Shown here: positions 1 through 10,196 of the stretch, in pieces
How positions within the stretch are numbered: position 1 is the first letter of the stretch
How the letters are laid out: every line of letters begins with the position of its first letter
Source: Pseudomonas tructae
Lineage (GTDB): Bacteria; Pseudomonadota; Gammaproteobacteria; Pseudomonadales; Pseudomonadaceae
Direction of reading: 5' to 3'
Assembly: GCF_004214895.1 (NCBI RefSeq)
Contig: NZ_CP035952.1
Span: 62,001-126,000 of the forward strand
DNA length: 64,000 bases
Notes under the pieces: generated by a model
Database searches by the model: none
What the model was told of the DNA's origin: nothing
The model's input: only the letters and a program-made list of their open reading frames with translations
Translations under genes and position numbers: made by a program

Positions 1-98
1 TCGAACTTTTTCGTGACCCGGTCGATTTTGACCAGCACCTGTTTAGGTTGCTGGTCGCCCTCGAGGGCTTTCTTATAGGCACCGGAGGCAACTGCCAT
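1..98 (-). CDS. spuF: Polyamine ABC transporter ATP-binding protein, N-terminal fragment
   Basis: Only about the first 32 codons lie in the window; the gene runs off the left edge. The translation begins MAVASGAYKKALEG and reaches VLVKIDRVTKKF, the usual first beta-strand of a PotA/PotG-type ATPase, just before the Walker A region. An ATG is preceded by GGGAG about nine bases upstream. It is the next gene after two polyamine-binding proteins on the same strand, as in the P. aeruginosa spuABCDEFGH order, so it should energise putrescine/spermidine uptake at the inner membrane. The assignment rests mostly on context, because no catalytic motif is inside the window. Confidence 0.75.
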   Translation of the reverse strand, partial: MAVASGAYKKALEGDQQPKQVLVKIDRVTKKF

Positions 99-157
99 TT
101 GTGAAACTCCCAACAAGATTTTTTGCGCCCGCCCCTGCCGTGACGGACCCTGGATTT

Positions 158-1405
<1,248 letters not shown>

Positions 1406-1415
1406 GTAATCAGGT

Positions 1416-2513
1416 TTACTTGCCCGACTTGATCTTGGTCCAGCTGCGCGTGATGTCGCGCTGGGCCGCCTTCTCTGGAGCTTTGATGGCGTAAAGCTTT
1501 GCTTTCACTTCATCGGATGGATAGATGCTCGGGTCGCTAGTAATATCCTTGTCCACAAACTCGGTGGCCGCCTTATTACCGTTCGGGAAACGTACGGCGT
1601 TGGTGATCGCGGCCATCACTTTGGGTTGCAGCAGGTAGTCCATGAACTTGTAGGCCGCTTCGACGTTCTCGGCGTCCTTAGGAATGGCGACCATGTCGTA
1701 GAAGGTACCCGCACCTTCCTTCGGAATGATGTAGTTCAGCTTGACCTTGTCGCCAGCCTCATGAGCACGGGCCTTGGACTGCTCCAGGTCACCCGAGTAA
1801 CCCACTGCCACACAGATGTTGCCGTTGGCCAGATCCGAGATGTACTTGGAGGAATGGAAGTAGGTGACCGACGGACGGATGCTCAGGAACAAGTCTTCGG
1901 CCTTCTTCAAGTCTTCCTTCTTGGTGCTGTCGCTCGGCAAGCCCAGGTAGTGCAGCGCCGCCGGGAGCATTTCGGTCGGGGCATCGAGGAAGCTCACGCC
2001 GCAGCTTTTGAGCTTGGCGATGTTCTCAGGTTTGAACACCGCGTCCCACGAGTCGATTTTGTCCACTCCCAGCGCGGCTTTGACCTTTTCCGGGTTGTAA
2101 CCAATGCCGATCGAGCCCCACATGTAGGGGAAGGCGAACTTGTTGCCTGGATCGCTGGCATCGCCAACAGCCTTGAGCAGTGCCGGGTCAAGGTTCTTCC
2201 AGTTAGGCAGCTTGGAGCGGTCCAGTTCCTGGTAGACGCCGGCCTTGATCTGCTTGGCCAGGAAGTTGTTCGACGGCACGACCACGTCGTAGCCGGACTT
2301 GCCTGCCAGCAACTTGGCCTCGAGGGTTTCGTTGCTGTCGAAGACGTCGTAGACGACCTTGATGCCGGTCTCTTTTTCAAAGTTGGCTACGGTGTCTGGT
2401 GCGATGTAGTCGGACCAGTTATAGACGTGCAGCACTTTGTCATCCGCGTGAACAGCACTGGCCATGGCGCCCATCAGGGACATAGCCAACAACGTCTTGC
2501 CCAATTTCTTCAT
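1416..2513 (-). CDS. spuD: Periplasmic putrescine-binding protein of polyamine ABC transporter
   Basis: Second PotF-type binding protein of the locus, 365 residues, close in sequence and length to spuE downstream (shared [37 protein letters not shown]). A signal peptide ([18 protein letters not shown]) ends near VHA-DD. GGAG lies eight bases before the ATG. F271 in [10 protein letters not shown] replaces the tryptophan of SpuE, the residue difference reported to separate putrescine-preferring SpuD from spermidine-preferring SpuE. A tandem duplication explains the pair. The 169 bases before it, after spuC, show no clear terminator, so readthrough from spuC is likely. Confidence 0.9.
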   Translation of the reverse strand: MKKLGKTLLAMSLMGAMASAVHADDKVLHVYNWSDYIAPDTVANFEKETGIKVVYDVFDSNETLEAKLLAGKSGYDVVVPSNNFLAKQIKAGVYQELDRSKLPNWKNLDPALLKAVGDASDPGNKFAFPYMWGSIGIGYNPEKVKAALGVDKIDSWDAVFKPENIAKLKSCGVSFLDAPTEMLPAALHYLGLPSDSTKKEDLKKAEDLFLSIRPSVTYFHSSKYISDLANGNICVAVGYSGDLEQSKARAHEAGDKVKLNYIIPKEGAGTFYDMVAIPKDAENVEAAYKFMDYLLQPKVMAAITNAVRFPNGNKAATEFVDKDITSDPSIYPSDEVKAKLYAIKAPEKAAQRDITRSWTKIKSGK

Positions 2514-2682
2514 GCGTAATGCTCCAGAATTTTTTATTTAGCCATCTGTTCAGCGGCCGGCTTATTCGGCGCAAGCTCCGAGCGACTGAAACAGCCGCTA
2601 GTCTGGCAAGTTACAAGGCGCTCTTTCAACCAAAGAGGCACCTTGAGACTCATTGATGCCATTACGCTAGCCTAGCACCTGG

Positions 2683-4041
2683 CTAGTTCAGTGCTTCGAG
2701 CGTCAAGTCCAGGCATTTGCGCGCCTTTTCCACCAGCTCGTCGATCTCTGCGTGGCTGATCACCAGCGGCGGGGCGATGATCATGGTGTCGCCGACGGCG
2801 CGCATGATCAGACCGTTGTCGAAGCAGTGCTGGCGGCAGATCATGCCGGCGCCCTGGCCTTCGTAACGGGCACGGGTAGCCTTGTCCTTGACCAGCTCGA
2901 TGGCGCCGAGCATACCCAGGCCGCGGACTTCACCCACCAGCGGGTGATCACCCAGCTCACGCAGACGCTTTTGCAAATACGGTGCCGTTTCTGCGTGAAC
3001 ACGCTCGATGATCTTCTCGTCGCGCAGGATCCGCAGGTTTTCCAGGCCCACCGCCGCCGCCACCGGGTGACCGGAGTAGGTGAAGCCGTGGTTGAAGTCG
3101 CCGCCTTCGCCGAGCACCTTGGCCACTTCGTCACGTACGATTACACCGCCCATGGGGATGTAACCGGAAGTCAGGCCCTTGGCGATGGTCATCAGGTCGG
3201 GCTTGAGGTCATAGTAATCGGAACCGAACCACTCACCGGTACGACCGAAGCCACAGATCACTTCGTCGGCAATGAACAGGATCTCGTACTTGGCGAGGAT
3301 TTCCTTGACCTTCGGCCAGTAGCTGTCTGGCGGAATAATTACCCCGCCTGCGCCCTGGATCGGCTCGGCGATAAAGGCGGCGACCTTGTCTTCGCCGACT
3401 TCGAGAATTTTCTTTTCCAACTGCTCGGCGGCCCAGATGCCGAACGCGTCCGGGGTCATGTCGCCACCCTCGCCGAACCAGTACGGCTGCGGGATATGCT
3501 CGATGCCTGGCAGCGTCCCGGCTTGATCATGCATGCCTTTCATGCCACCCAGGGCCGCGCCGGCCACGGTGGACCCGTGATAACCGTTGATGCGGCCGAT
3601 GATCACCTGCTTCTGCGGCTTGCCCTTGAGCGCCCAGTAATGGCGGACCATACGCAGGTTGGTGTCGTTGCCTTCAGAACCGGAACCGGTGAAAAACACA
3701 TGGGTCATGCCTTTGGGCGCCACGGCGGAAACGGCCTTGGCCAGCTCCAGTGCCGGTGGGTGAGCGGTCTGGAAGAACAGGTTGTAGTACGGCAGCTCGC
3801 GCATCTGTTCGGCAGCCGCCTTAACCAGCTCTTCCCGGCCGTAACCGACCGCCACGCACCACAGGCCCGCCATGCCGTCGAGGATCTTGTTGCCCTCGCT
3901 GTCCCACAGGTGCACGCCCTCGGCTTTGGTGATGATCCGCGGCCCCTTCTCTTTCAGCTGTTTATAGTCACTGAAAGGTGCCAGGTGGTGCTCACTGCTA
4001 AGGGTTTGCCACTCACGGGTTTGCGGGTTGTTGACGCTCAT
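2683..4041 (-). CDS. spuC: Putrescine/polyamine:pyruvate aminotransferase
   Basis: Class III PLP-dependent omega-aminotransferase, 452 residues. It moves the terminal amino group of putrescine (and other diamines) to pyruvate, feeding 4-aminobutyrate formation. Visible landmarks: the cofactor phosphate loop [13 protein letters not shown] (about 116-128), NGYHGST (152-158), [13 protein letters not shown] (257-269) and the Schiff-base lysine K288 in [19 protein letters not shown] precedes the ATG. It lies 47 bases after the glutamine-synthetase-like gene and before the binding proteins, the spuB-C-D order of P. aeruginosa. Substrate preference cannot be read from the sequence; other omega-amino acids are possible. 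Confidence 0.9.
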   Translation of the reverse strand: MSVNNPQTREWQTLSSEHHLAPFSDYKQLKEKGPRIITKAEGVHLWDSEGNKILDGMAGLWCVAVGYGREELVKAAAEQMRELPYYNLFFQTAHPPALELAKAVSAVAPKGMTHVFFTGSGSEGNDTNLRMVRHYWALKGKPQKQVIIGRINGYHGSTVAGAALGGMKGMHDQAGTLPGIEHIPQPYWFGEGGDMTPDAFGIWAAEQLEKKILEVGEDKVAAFIAEPIQGAGGVIIPPDSYWPKVKEILAKYEILFIADEVICGFGRTGEWFGSDYYDLKPDLMTIAKGLTSGYIPMGGVIVRDEVAKVLGEGGDFNHGFTYSGHPVAAAVGLENLRILRDEKIIERVHAETAPYLQKRLRELGDHPLVGEVRGLGMLGAIELVKDKATRARYEGQGAGMICRQHCFDNGLIMRAVGDTMIIAPPLVISHAEIDELVEKARKCLDLTLEALN

Positions 4042-4088
4042 GTGCTTCTCCGTTTGTTGACGGCCGCGGTCCTGCGGCTCCGGGTTAG

Positions 4089-5447
4089 TCAGACCGCAAA
4101 CAGCAGGAACTCACGTTCCCAGGAGCTGATTACGCGTTTGAAGTTTTCATGCTCGGCGCGTTTGGTGGCGACGTAGCCTGCAATGAATTTCTTGCCCAGG
4201 TAGGGTTCCAGTGCCTTGCAGTTCTCCATGCGCTCCAGGGCGTCCTCGATGGTCAGCGGCAGGCGCAGGTTGCGCCGCTCGTAACCACGGCCCTGGACCG
4301 GCGCGCTTGGCTTGAGGCCTTCGACCATGCCGATAAAACCGCACAGCAGGCTGGCGGCGATCGCCAGGTACGGGTTGGCGTCGGCGCCTGGCAAGCGGTT
4401 CTCGACCCGGCGGTTCTGCGGGCCGGCATCCGGTACACGCAGGCCGACGGTACGGTTCTCTTCGCCCCACTCGACGTTCACCGGCGCCGAAGTGTCGGGC
4501 AGGAAGCGGCGGAACGAGTTGACGTTCGGCGCGAACAGCGGCAGCACCACCGGGATGAACTTCTGCAGACCACCGATGTGATTAAGGAACAGTTCGCTCA
4601 TACGCCCATCTTCATCAGAGAAGATGTTCTTACCGGTATGCACGTCGATGACGCTCTGGTGCAAGTGCATGGCACTGCCCGGCTCGCCGGTCATCGGCTT
4701 GGCCATGAAGGTGGCGGCGACGTTGTGTTTGAGCGCAGCCTCGCGCATGGTGCGTTTGAACACCAGGATCTGATCGGCCAGCGCCAGGGCATTGCCGTGA
4801 CGGAAGTTGATTTCCATCTGCGCCGTGCCGTCTTCGTGGATCAGCGTGTCGAGGTCCAGGTTCTGCAGCTCGCACCAGTCGTAGACGTCCTCGAACAGCG
4901 GGTCGAATTCGTTGGCGGCTTCAATAGAGAACGACTGGCGGCCGGTTTCCGGGCGCCCGGAGCGGCCGATCGGCGGCTGCAGGGGGAAGTCCGGGTCTTC
5001 GCAGCGCTTGGTCAGGTAAAACTCCATCTCAGGCGCCACGATCGGCTGCCAGCCCTTGTCGGCGTAGAGTTTCAGAACCTTCTTGAGCACGTTGCGCGGC
5101 GACAGCTCGACCGGATTGCCCTGCTTGTCGTAGGTGTCGTGGATCACCTGGGCGGTCGGCTCGACGGCCCAGGGCACGAGAAACACCGCGTTCTCGTCGG
5201 GGCGGCAGATCATGTCGATGTCAGCCGGGTCGAGCAGCTCATAATAGATGTCGTCATCGACATAGTCGCCGGTCACGGTCTGCAGCAGCACGCTCTCGGG
5301 CAGACGCATGCCTTTTTCGGCGATGAACTTGTTGGTCGGCGAAATCTTGCCACGGGTGATACCGGTGAGGTCGCTGATCAGACACTCGACTTCGGTGATC
5401 TTGTGTTCTTTCAACCAATCGGTGAGCTGGTCGAGGTTGCTACTCAT
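4089..5447 (-). CDS. spuB: Gamma-glutamylpolyamine synthetase (glutamine synthetase family)
   Basis: GlnA-like ligase of 452 residues that joins glutamate to a polyamine amino group using ATP, the entry step of the gamma-glutamyl route. It keeps the catalytic core: EMEFYLTK (metal-binding Glu), [11 protein letters not shown], the ATP/glutamate motif [15 protein letters not shown] and [12 protein letters not shown]. At about 450 residues it is shorter than assimilatory GlnA. Together with the aminotransferase and transporter genes this points to polyamines rather than ammonia as acceptor. GAGG lies five bases before the ATG. A second synthetase of the same family (6053-7429) is transcribed divergently. 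The amidase that removes the glutamyl group (spuA type) is not in the window. Confidence 0.88.
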   Translation of the reverse strand: MSSNLDQLTDWLKEHKITEVECLISDLTGITRGKISPTNKFIAEKGMRLPESVLLQTVTGDYVDDDIYYELLDPADIDMICRPDENAVFLVPWAVEPTAQVIHDTYDKQGNPVELSPRNVLKKVLKLYADKGWQPIVAPEMEFYLTKRCEDPDFPLQPPIGRSGRPETGRQSFSIEAANEFDPLFEDVYDWCELQNLDLDTLIHEDGTAQMEINFRHGNALALADQILVFKRTMREAALKHNVAATFMAKPMTGEPGSAMHLHQSVIDVHTGKNIFSDEDGRMSELFLNHIGGLQKFIPVVLPLFAPNVNSFRRFLPDTSAPVNVEWGEENRTVGLRVPDAGPQNRRVENRLPGADANPYLAIAASLLCGFIGMVEGLKPSAPVQGRGYERRNLRLPLTIEDALERMENCKALEPYLGKKFIAGYVATKRAEHENFKRVISSWEREFLLFAV

Positions 5448-6052
5448 AAATACCTCAGGAGGTAAATGTCTGGACAGACGTCAGGACGACACCCGGAGTG
5501 GGCCGTCCCAGACATTCTGGATGCCCCACCAAGCGAAAGCAAAAGTCAGGCGCAGGGAGAGCGCAACGGGCAATTCCCGCAAGGCTGACGAGCCCGCTAT
5601 AGTGATGGCAGAGGTGATTCGAAGAGGCGTCGGCAGCAGGCAGGACGCCCGGGCCGTCAATTATTTCAGCCGGGGCGCAAGGTGCTGGCGCATGGCGCAA
5701 GCCACCCGCGAGGAACGCGTGCAAACCGTTCAGTGAACGGCGGGCGATGATGCCGGTTGTCGGCAGGCGTGACATGTAACCCCCGGTATTATTGGTGTTA
5801 TGGGTTGCCACCGAGCTTAGCCTTGTTCATTTTTTTACACAACACCCCCGTAAAAAATAGAACACGGCCCGCTCAAGATCGCCGTTACCGTACGAAAGCA
5901 GCCCTTGTCGGCGCCCTCAATTGCAGCAAAAATGCCGCTTGAGGGCCATTTTAGGGCATCATGGGGTTGGCTTGACTTCAGCAATGCTTTCCGATTGACT
6001 GAACCTGCAAGCCCACATTGATTGATATTTTTAACAACAAAGGTGTTGCATC
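5448..6052. promoter_or_regulatory. Divergent control region between the two polyamine glutamylation genes
   Basis: 605 bases without a convincing gene, lying between the start codons of spuB (left) and spuI (right), so it must hold both promoters. The half near spuI is AT-rich (about 5815-5870) for this genome, with a TTTTTT run and a TAAAAAATAG stretch. A leftward open frame of about 106-118 codons (5455-5811) ends with a TGA that overlaps the spuB ribosome-binding site; its composition (many Pro, Ala, Cys, His) does not resemble a normal protein. I see no strong sigma-70 promoter. One weak sigma-54-like site is listed separately. Confidence 0.6.
5966..5984 (+). promoter_or_regulatory. Possible sigma-54 (-24/-12) promoter for spuI
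   Basis: The stretch TTGGCTTGACTTCAGCA has GG and GC exactly ten bases apart (GG at 5969-5970, GC at 5981-5982) and a good -24 half, but the -12 half (CAGCA) is poor against TTGCA. It lies 70 bases before the spuI start. Nitrogen control of glutamylation genes would fit. A GG-N10-GC pair occurs by chance often in GC-rich DNA, so this is only a candidate. Confidence 0.22.
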
Positions 6053-7429
6053 ATGTCGGTACCCCCGCGTGCCGTTCAGCTTAACGAAGCGAACGCGTTC
6101 CTTAAGGAACATCCTGAGGTTCTCTACGTTGACCTTCTGATTGCAGATATGAATGGTGTGGTGCGCGGCAAGCGCATCGAGCGCACCAGCCTCCACAAGG
6201 TTTACGAGAAAGGCATCAACCTGCCGGCCTCCCTCTTCGCCCTGGATATCAACGGTTCGACCGTCGAAAGCACCGGCCTTGGCCTGGACATCGGCGATGC
6301 CGACCGCATCTGCTATCCGATCCCCGATACCCTGTGCAATGAACCTTGGCAGAAGCGCCCCACCGCGCAGCTGCTGATGACCATGCACGAGCTCGAAGGC
6401 GCGCCCTTCTTCGCCGACCCGCGAGAGGTTCTGCGCCAGGTCGTGAGCAAGTTCGACGAACTGGGCCTGACCATCTGCGCCGCATTTGAGCTGGAGTTCT
6501 ACCTGATCGACCAGGAGAACGTGAACGGCCGTCCGCAGCCGCCGCGCTCACCCATTTCCGGCAAGCGCCCGATCTCGACCCAGGTCTACCTGATTGATGA
6601 CCTCGACGAGTACGTCGACTGCCTGCAGGACATCCTCGAGGGCGCCAAAGAGCAAGGCATTCCAGCCGATGCGATCGTCAAGGAAAGTGCCCCGGCGCAG
6701 TTCGAAGTGAACCTGCACCACGTTGCCGACCCGATCAAGGCCTGTGACTACGCGGTACTGCTCAAGCGTTTGATCAAGAACATCGCCTACGACCATGAAA
6801 TGGACACCACCTTCATGGCCAAGCCGTATCCAGGCCAGGCGGGTAATGGTCTGCACGTGCATATCTCGGTGCTGGACAAAGATGGCAAGAACATCTTCAC
6901 CAGCGAGGATCCCGAGCAGAACGCCGCATTGCGTCACGCGATCGGCGGTGTGCTCGAGACCCTGCCAGCGTCGATGGCGTTCCTCTGCCCGAACGTCAAC
7001 TCGTACCGCCGTTTTGGTGCCCAGTTCTACGTGCCCAACTCCCCAAGTTGGGGCCTGGACAACCGTACCGTGGCCCTGCGCGTGCCAACTGGTTCTCCGG
7101 ATGCCGTACGCATCGAGCACCGTGTAGCGGGTGCCGACGCCAACCCGTATCTGCTGATGGCCGCTGTGCTGGCCGGCGTTCACCACGGCCTGACCAATAA
7201 GGTCGACCCGGGCGAACCGACCGAAGGTAACTCCTACGAGCAGAACGAGCAGAGCCTGCCGAACAACTTGCGTGATGCACTGCGTGAGCTGGACGACAGC
7301 GAGATCATGGCCAAGTACATCGACCCGAAATACATCGATATCTTCGTGGCCTGCAAAGAGAGCGAGCTGGAGGAGTTCGAACACTCCATCTCCGACCTTG
7401 AGTACAACTGGTATCTGCATACCGTTTGA
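6053..7429 (+). CDS. spuI: Gamma-glutamylputrescine synthetase (glutamine synthetase family)
   Basis: Second GlnA-like ligase, 458 residues, of the PuuA/SpuI type: ATP-dependent coupling of glutamate to putrescine or a related amine. Motifs include ELEFYLID, ESAPAQFEVNLHH, the GNGLHVHISV ATP/glutamate loop, NVNSYRRFG, NRTVALRVP and [18 protein letters not shown] sits seven bases before the ATG. It reads away from spuB, and the two proteins are clearly distinct paralogues rather than a recent duplication. Several such ligases with different amine preference are known in P. aeruginosa, so SpuB and SpuI may split substrates here; which does what cannot be told from sequence. A REP pair follows eight bases after the stop codon. 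Confidence 0.87.
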   Translation: MSVPPRAVQLNEANAFLKEHPEVLYVDLLIADMNGVVRGKRIERTSLHKVYEKGINLPASLFALDINGSTVESTGLGLDIGDADRICYPIPDTLCNEPWQKRPTAQLLMTMHELEGAPFFADPREVLRQVVSKFDELGLTICAAFELEFYLIDQENVNGRPQPPRSPISGKRPISTQVYLIDDLDEYVDCLQDILEGAKEQGIPADAIVKESAPAQFEVNLHHVADPIKACDYAVLLKRLIKNIAYDHEMDTTFMAKPYPGQAGNGLHVHISVLDKDGKNIFTSEDPEQNAALRHAIGGVLETLPASMAFLCPNVNSYRRFGAQFYVPNSPSWGLDNRTVALRVPTGSPDAVRIEHRVAGADANPYLLMAAVLAGVHHGLTNKVDPGEPTEGNSYEQNEQSLPNNLRDALRELDDSEIMAKYIDPKYIDIFVACKESELEEFEHSISDLEYNWYLHTV

Positions 7430-7436
7430 TGCTCTT

Positions 7437-7493
7437 TTCGCGGGGCAAGCCCGCTCCCACAGCGGTTGTCTGTAGGAGCGCGCTTGCCCCGCG
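7437..7493. repeat. REP inverted pair between spuI and argA
   Basis: Two facing copies of the Pseudomonas REP core, GCGGGGCAAGCCCGCTCC and GGAGCGCGCTTGCCCCGC, differ at one stem base and form a long hairpin with a loop of about 16 bases. It lies between convergent stop codons (spuI and argA), where it can act as a bidirectional transcription barrier or RNA-end stabiliser. Confidence 0.9.
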
Positions 7494-7498
7494 ATGCT

Positions 7499-8797
7499 TT
7501 ACAAGGCCTTTTCGAAGATCTTCGAGTTGCGCTGATAGTTGTACAGCGATGCCCGCGCCGCCGGCAGCCGCTCGACCCCACTGGGTACGAAACCGCGCTC
7601 GCGGAACCAGTGCGCTGTCCGGGTCGTCAGCACGAACAGGGTATTGAGCCCCATCTCCCGCGCCCGCGCCTCGATGCGTTCGAGCAGTTCATCGCCACGG
7701 CCACCATGGCGATATTCCGGGTTTACCGCCAGGCATGCCAACTCGCCAGACTCGGAATCGGCAATCGGATACAGCGCCGCACAGGCGATGATCATGCCTT
7801 CGCGCTCGACCACGCTGAACTGTTCGATCTCACGCTCCAGCACCTCGCGCGAACGACGCACCAGGATGCCTTGTTCCTCCAGCGGGCTGATCAGGTCCAG
7901 CAAGCCACCGACGTCCTCGATCGCCGCCTCGCGCACCTTCTCGAACTGCTCCTGGGCCACCAGGGTACCGCCACCATCACGGGTGAACAGCTCGGTGAGC
8001 AAGGCACCGTCTTCGGCATAACTGACGATATGGCTGCGCGCCACACCACCACGGCAGGCTTCGGCGGCAGCATCGAGCAGCTCACCCTGATAGTCGCTAC
8101 CCAGGCGCTGCAAATGCGCGGGTACCTGTTGCGGACGCAGCTCGCGCACCAGGCGGCCCTGCTCATCGAGCAGGCCGCGCTCGGCGCCGAACAGCAGCAG
8201 CTTGTCAGCATTGAGCTCGATCGCGGCGCGGGTGGCGACGTCTTCACAGGCCAGGTTGAAAATCTCGCCGGTCGGTGAATAGCCCAGCGGCGACAGCAAG
8301 ACGATGGAGCGCTCATCGAGCAGGCGATTGATGCCTTTGCGGTCGACCCGGCGCACCTCGCCGGTGTGGTGGTAGTCGACGCCTTCAACCACGCCGATCG
8401 GCCGTGCGGTGACCAGGTTGCCCGCCGCCACGCGCAGGCGCGAGCCCTGCATTGGCGAGGCGGCCATGTCCATCGACAGGCGCGCCTCGATAGCGATGCG
8501 CAGGTGCCCGACGGCGTCGATCACGCATTCCAGGGTGGCGGCATCGGTGATACGCATGCCCCGGTGGTAGTGCGGGGTCAGGCCGCGATAAGCCAGGCGA
8601 CTTTCGATCTGTGGGCGCGAACCATGGACCAGCACCAGGCGCACGCCAAGGCTGTGCAGCAGCACCAGGTCGTGGACGATATTGCCGAAGTTGGGATGTT
8701 CAACCCCATCGCCGGGCAGCATGACCACGAAGGTGCAATCGCGGTGGGCGTTGATGTAGGGCGAAGCGTGACGCAGCCAATTGACGTATTCGGGCAT
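7499..8797 (-). CDS. argA: N-acetylglutamate synthase
   Basis: First enzyme of arginine synthesis: acetyl-CoA + glutamate to N-acetylglutamate. 432 residues in two domains: an amino-acid-kinase fold (about 1-285, with GVRLVLVHGSRPQIE and LLSPLGYSPTGEIFNL), which binds the arginine inhibitor, and a C-terminal GNAT acetyltransferase domain (about 290-432, with CLAVNPEYRHGGRGDELL as acetyl-CoA loop). I chose the ATG giving MPEYVNWLRHASPYINAHRD; the longer frame from 8923 adds 42 untypical residues. It follows argE on the same strand with a gap of 115 bases. No upstream ARG box was recognised. Confidence 0.93.
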   Translation of the reverse strand: MPEYVNWLRHASPYINAHRDCTFVVMLPGDGVEHPNFGNIVHDLVLLHSLGVRLVLVHGSRPQIESRLAYRGLTPHYHRGMRITDAATLECVIDAVGHLRIAIEARLSMDMAASPMQGSRLRVAAGNLVTARPIGVVEGVDYHHTGEVRRVDRKGINRLLDERSIVLLSPLGYSPTGEIFNLACEDVATRAAIELNADKLLLFGAERGLLDEQGRLVRELRPQQVPAHLQRLGSDYQGELLDAAAEACRGGVARSHIVSYAEDGALLTELFTRDGGGTLVAQEQFEKVREAAIEDVGGLLDLISPLEEQGILVRRSREVLEREIEQFSVVEREGMIIACAALYPIADSESGELACLAVNPEYRHGGRGDELLERIEARAREMGLNTLFVLTTRTAHWFRERGFVPSGVERLPAARASLYNYQRNSKIFEKAL

Positions 8798-8912
8798 AAC
8801 CGGAGAGCCTGTAAAAAATAGGGACAAGAACGGGAAAGCACACAGCGCTCGAAGGGTTATCGTCGGAACAGGCTTGGCGTCACGCGCAATCTCCTCTGCA
8901 AAACGGTTCAGC

Positions 8913-10070
8913 TCAGGGGGCAATTACCGGGCTGAGGCAATAATGTTCGATCAACTCACGCAATAGACGCACAGTAGGCTGCAAGCGTGACATTTCAAGG
9001 TACTCGCCCGGCTGGTGGGCACAGGCGATGTCGCCGGGGCCAAGCACCAGGGTCTCGCAACCCAGGCGCTGAAGATAAGGCGCTTCGGTGCCAAAGGCTA
9101 CCGCTTCGGCGCGATGACCGGTAAGACGTTCGGCTACCCGTACCAGTTCCGCATCGGCGGCTTGCTCGAACGGCGGCACCTCGGGGAACAAGGGTGCGTA
9201 GTCGATACGCACCTGATGTTGCTCAGCCAGCGGCGCCAGTTTGTGACGAATGGCACTGCGCAGCACCTCCGGGTCCATGCCCGGCAGCGGGCGCAGGTCG
9301 AACTCCAGGGCGCATTGGCCGCAAATGCGGTTGGGATTGTCGCCGCCATGGATGCAACCGAAGTTCATCGTCGGCTGCGGCACACTGAACTGGGCATTGT
9401 TGTATTCCTGCTGCCATTGCCGGCGCAGGCCCATCAGCTCGCCCATGACCTGGTGCATGGCTTCCAGAGCGCTATGGCCCAGGCTCGGGTCGGACGAATG
9501 GCCACTGCGCCCAAGGATGTCGATGCGCTCCATCATCACCCCTTTGTGCAGGCGGATCGGCTTGAGCCCGGTCGGCTCACCGATCACCGCTGCGCGGCCC
9601 AGGGGCCTGCCGGCCTCGGCCAGGGCGCGGGCGCCGGACATCGAGCTTTCCTCGTCACAGGTGGCGAGAATCAGCAGGGGTTGCTTGAAGTCATGCTCAA
9701 GCAACGGCTGCACGGCTTCAATGACCAGGGCAAAAAAACCCTTCATGTCGCAACTGCCCAGGCCCACCCAGCGCCCGTCGATCTCGGTCAGCTTGAGCGG
9801 ATCGGTCTGCCACAGTTGGGGGTCGTACGGCACCGTGTCGCTATGCCCGGCCAGCACCAGCCCGCCCGGGCCGCTGCCGTAGCTGGCCAGCAGGTTGAAC
9901 TTGCCCGGAGTGACCTGCTGGATATCGCAGGCAAAACCCAGGTCCCCCAGCCAGCCGGCCAGCAGGTCGATCACCGCGCGGTTGGACTGATCCAGCGACG
10001 GCTGGGTACAGCTGACCGATGGCGCGGCGATCAGGGCGGCGAACTGCTCTTTGAGCGATGGCAACGGCAT
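8913..10070 (-). CDS. argE: Acetylornithine deacetylase
   Basis: M20-family zinc peptidase-like hydrolase, 385 residues, converting N-acetylornithine to ornithine and acetate. Metal-site and catalytic motifs are present: LAGHSDTVP (His and Asp), GSCDMKGFFA (bridging Asp), ATCDEESSMSGA (catalytic Glu pair), IGEPTG and the late ACAHQPGEYL histidine. The dimerisation domain occupies the middle (about 180-290). AAGGAG lies eight bases before the chosen ATG, giving MPLPSLKEQFAAL; the open frame continues upstream to 11573 only because the opposite strand is coding. It sits just upstream of argA, forming a small arginine unit. Many Pseudomonas make ornithine by the transacetylase ArgJ, so ArgE may be partly redundant. 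Confidence 0.9.
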   Translation of the reverse strand: MPLPSLKEQFAALIAAPSVSCTQPSLDQSNRAVIDLLAGWLGDLGFACDIQQVTPGKFNLLASYGSGPGGLVLAGHSDTVPYDPQLWQTDPLKLTEIDGRWVGLGSCDMKGFFALVIEAVQPLLEHDFKQPLLILATCDEESSMSGARALAEAGRPLGRAAVIGEPTGLKPIRLHKGVMMERIDILGRSGHSSDPSLGHSALEAMHQVMGELMGLRRQWQQEYNNAQFSVPQPTMNFGCIHGGDNPNRICGQCALEFDLRPLPGMDPEVLRSAIRHKLAPLAEQHQVRIDYAPLFPEVPPFEQAADAELVRVAERLTGHRAEAVAFGTEAPYLQRLGCETLVLGPGDIACAHQPGEYLEMSRLQPTVRLLRELIEHYCLSPVIAP

Positions 10071-10196
10071 GCGCTTTCTCCTTGGGCGAAGCTCATCATA
10101 GGGCCATCCGGCACCGGGAATAAACCGCCGCGAGCCGACTCCTGTACACTGCACCCCCAAGACGCTCCCTGTCATTCGAGCCTGGATTACCCAGCA

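Noticed and set aside
2752..4176. Long rightward open frame over spuC
   Set aside because: Antisense shadow of a strongly conserved aminotransferase; rich in His, Gln and Asp typical of antisense frames in GC-rich genes.
4149..5465. Rightward open frame over spuB
   Set aside because: Antisense shadow of the glutamine-synthetase gene with no recognisable motif.
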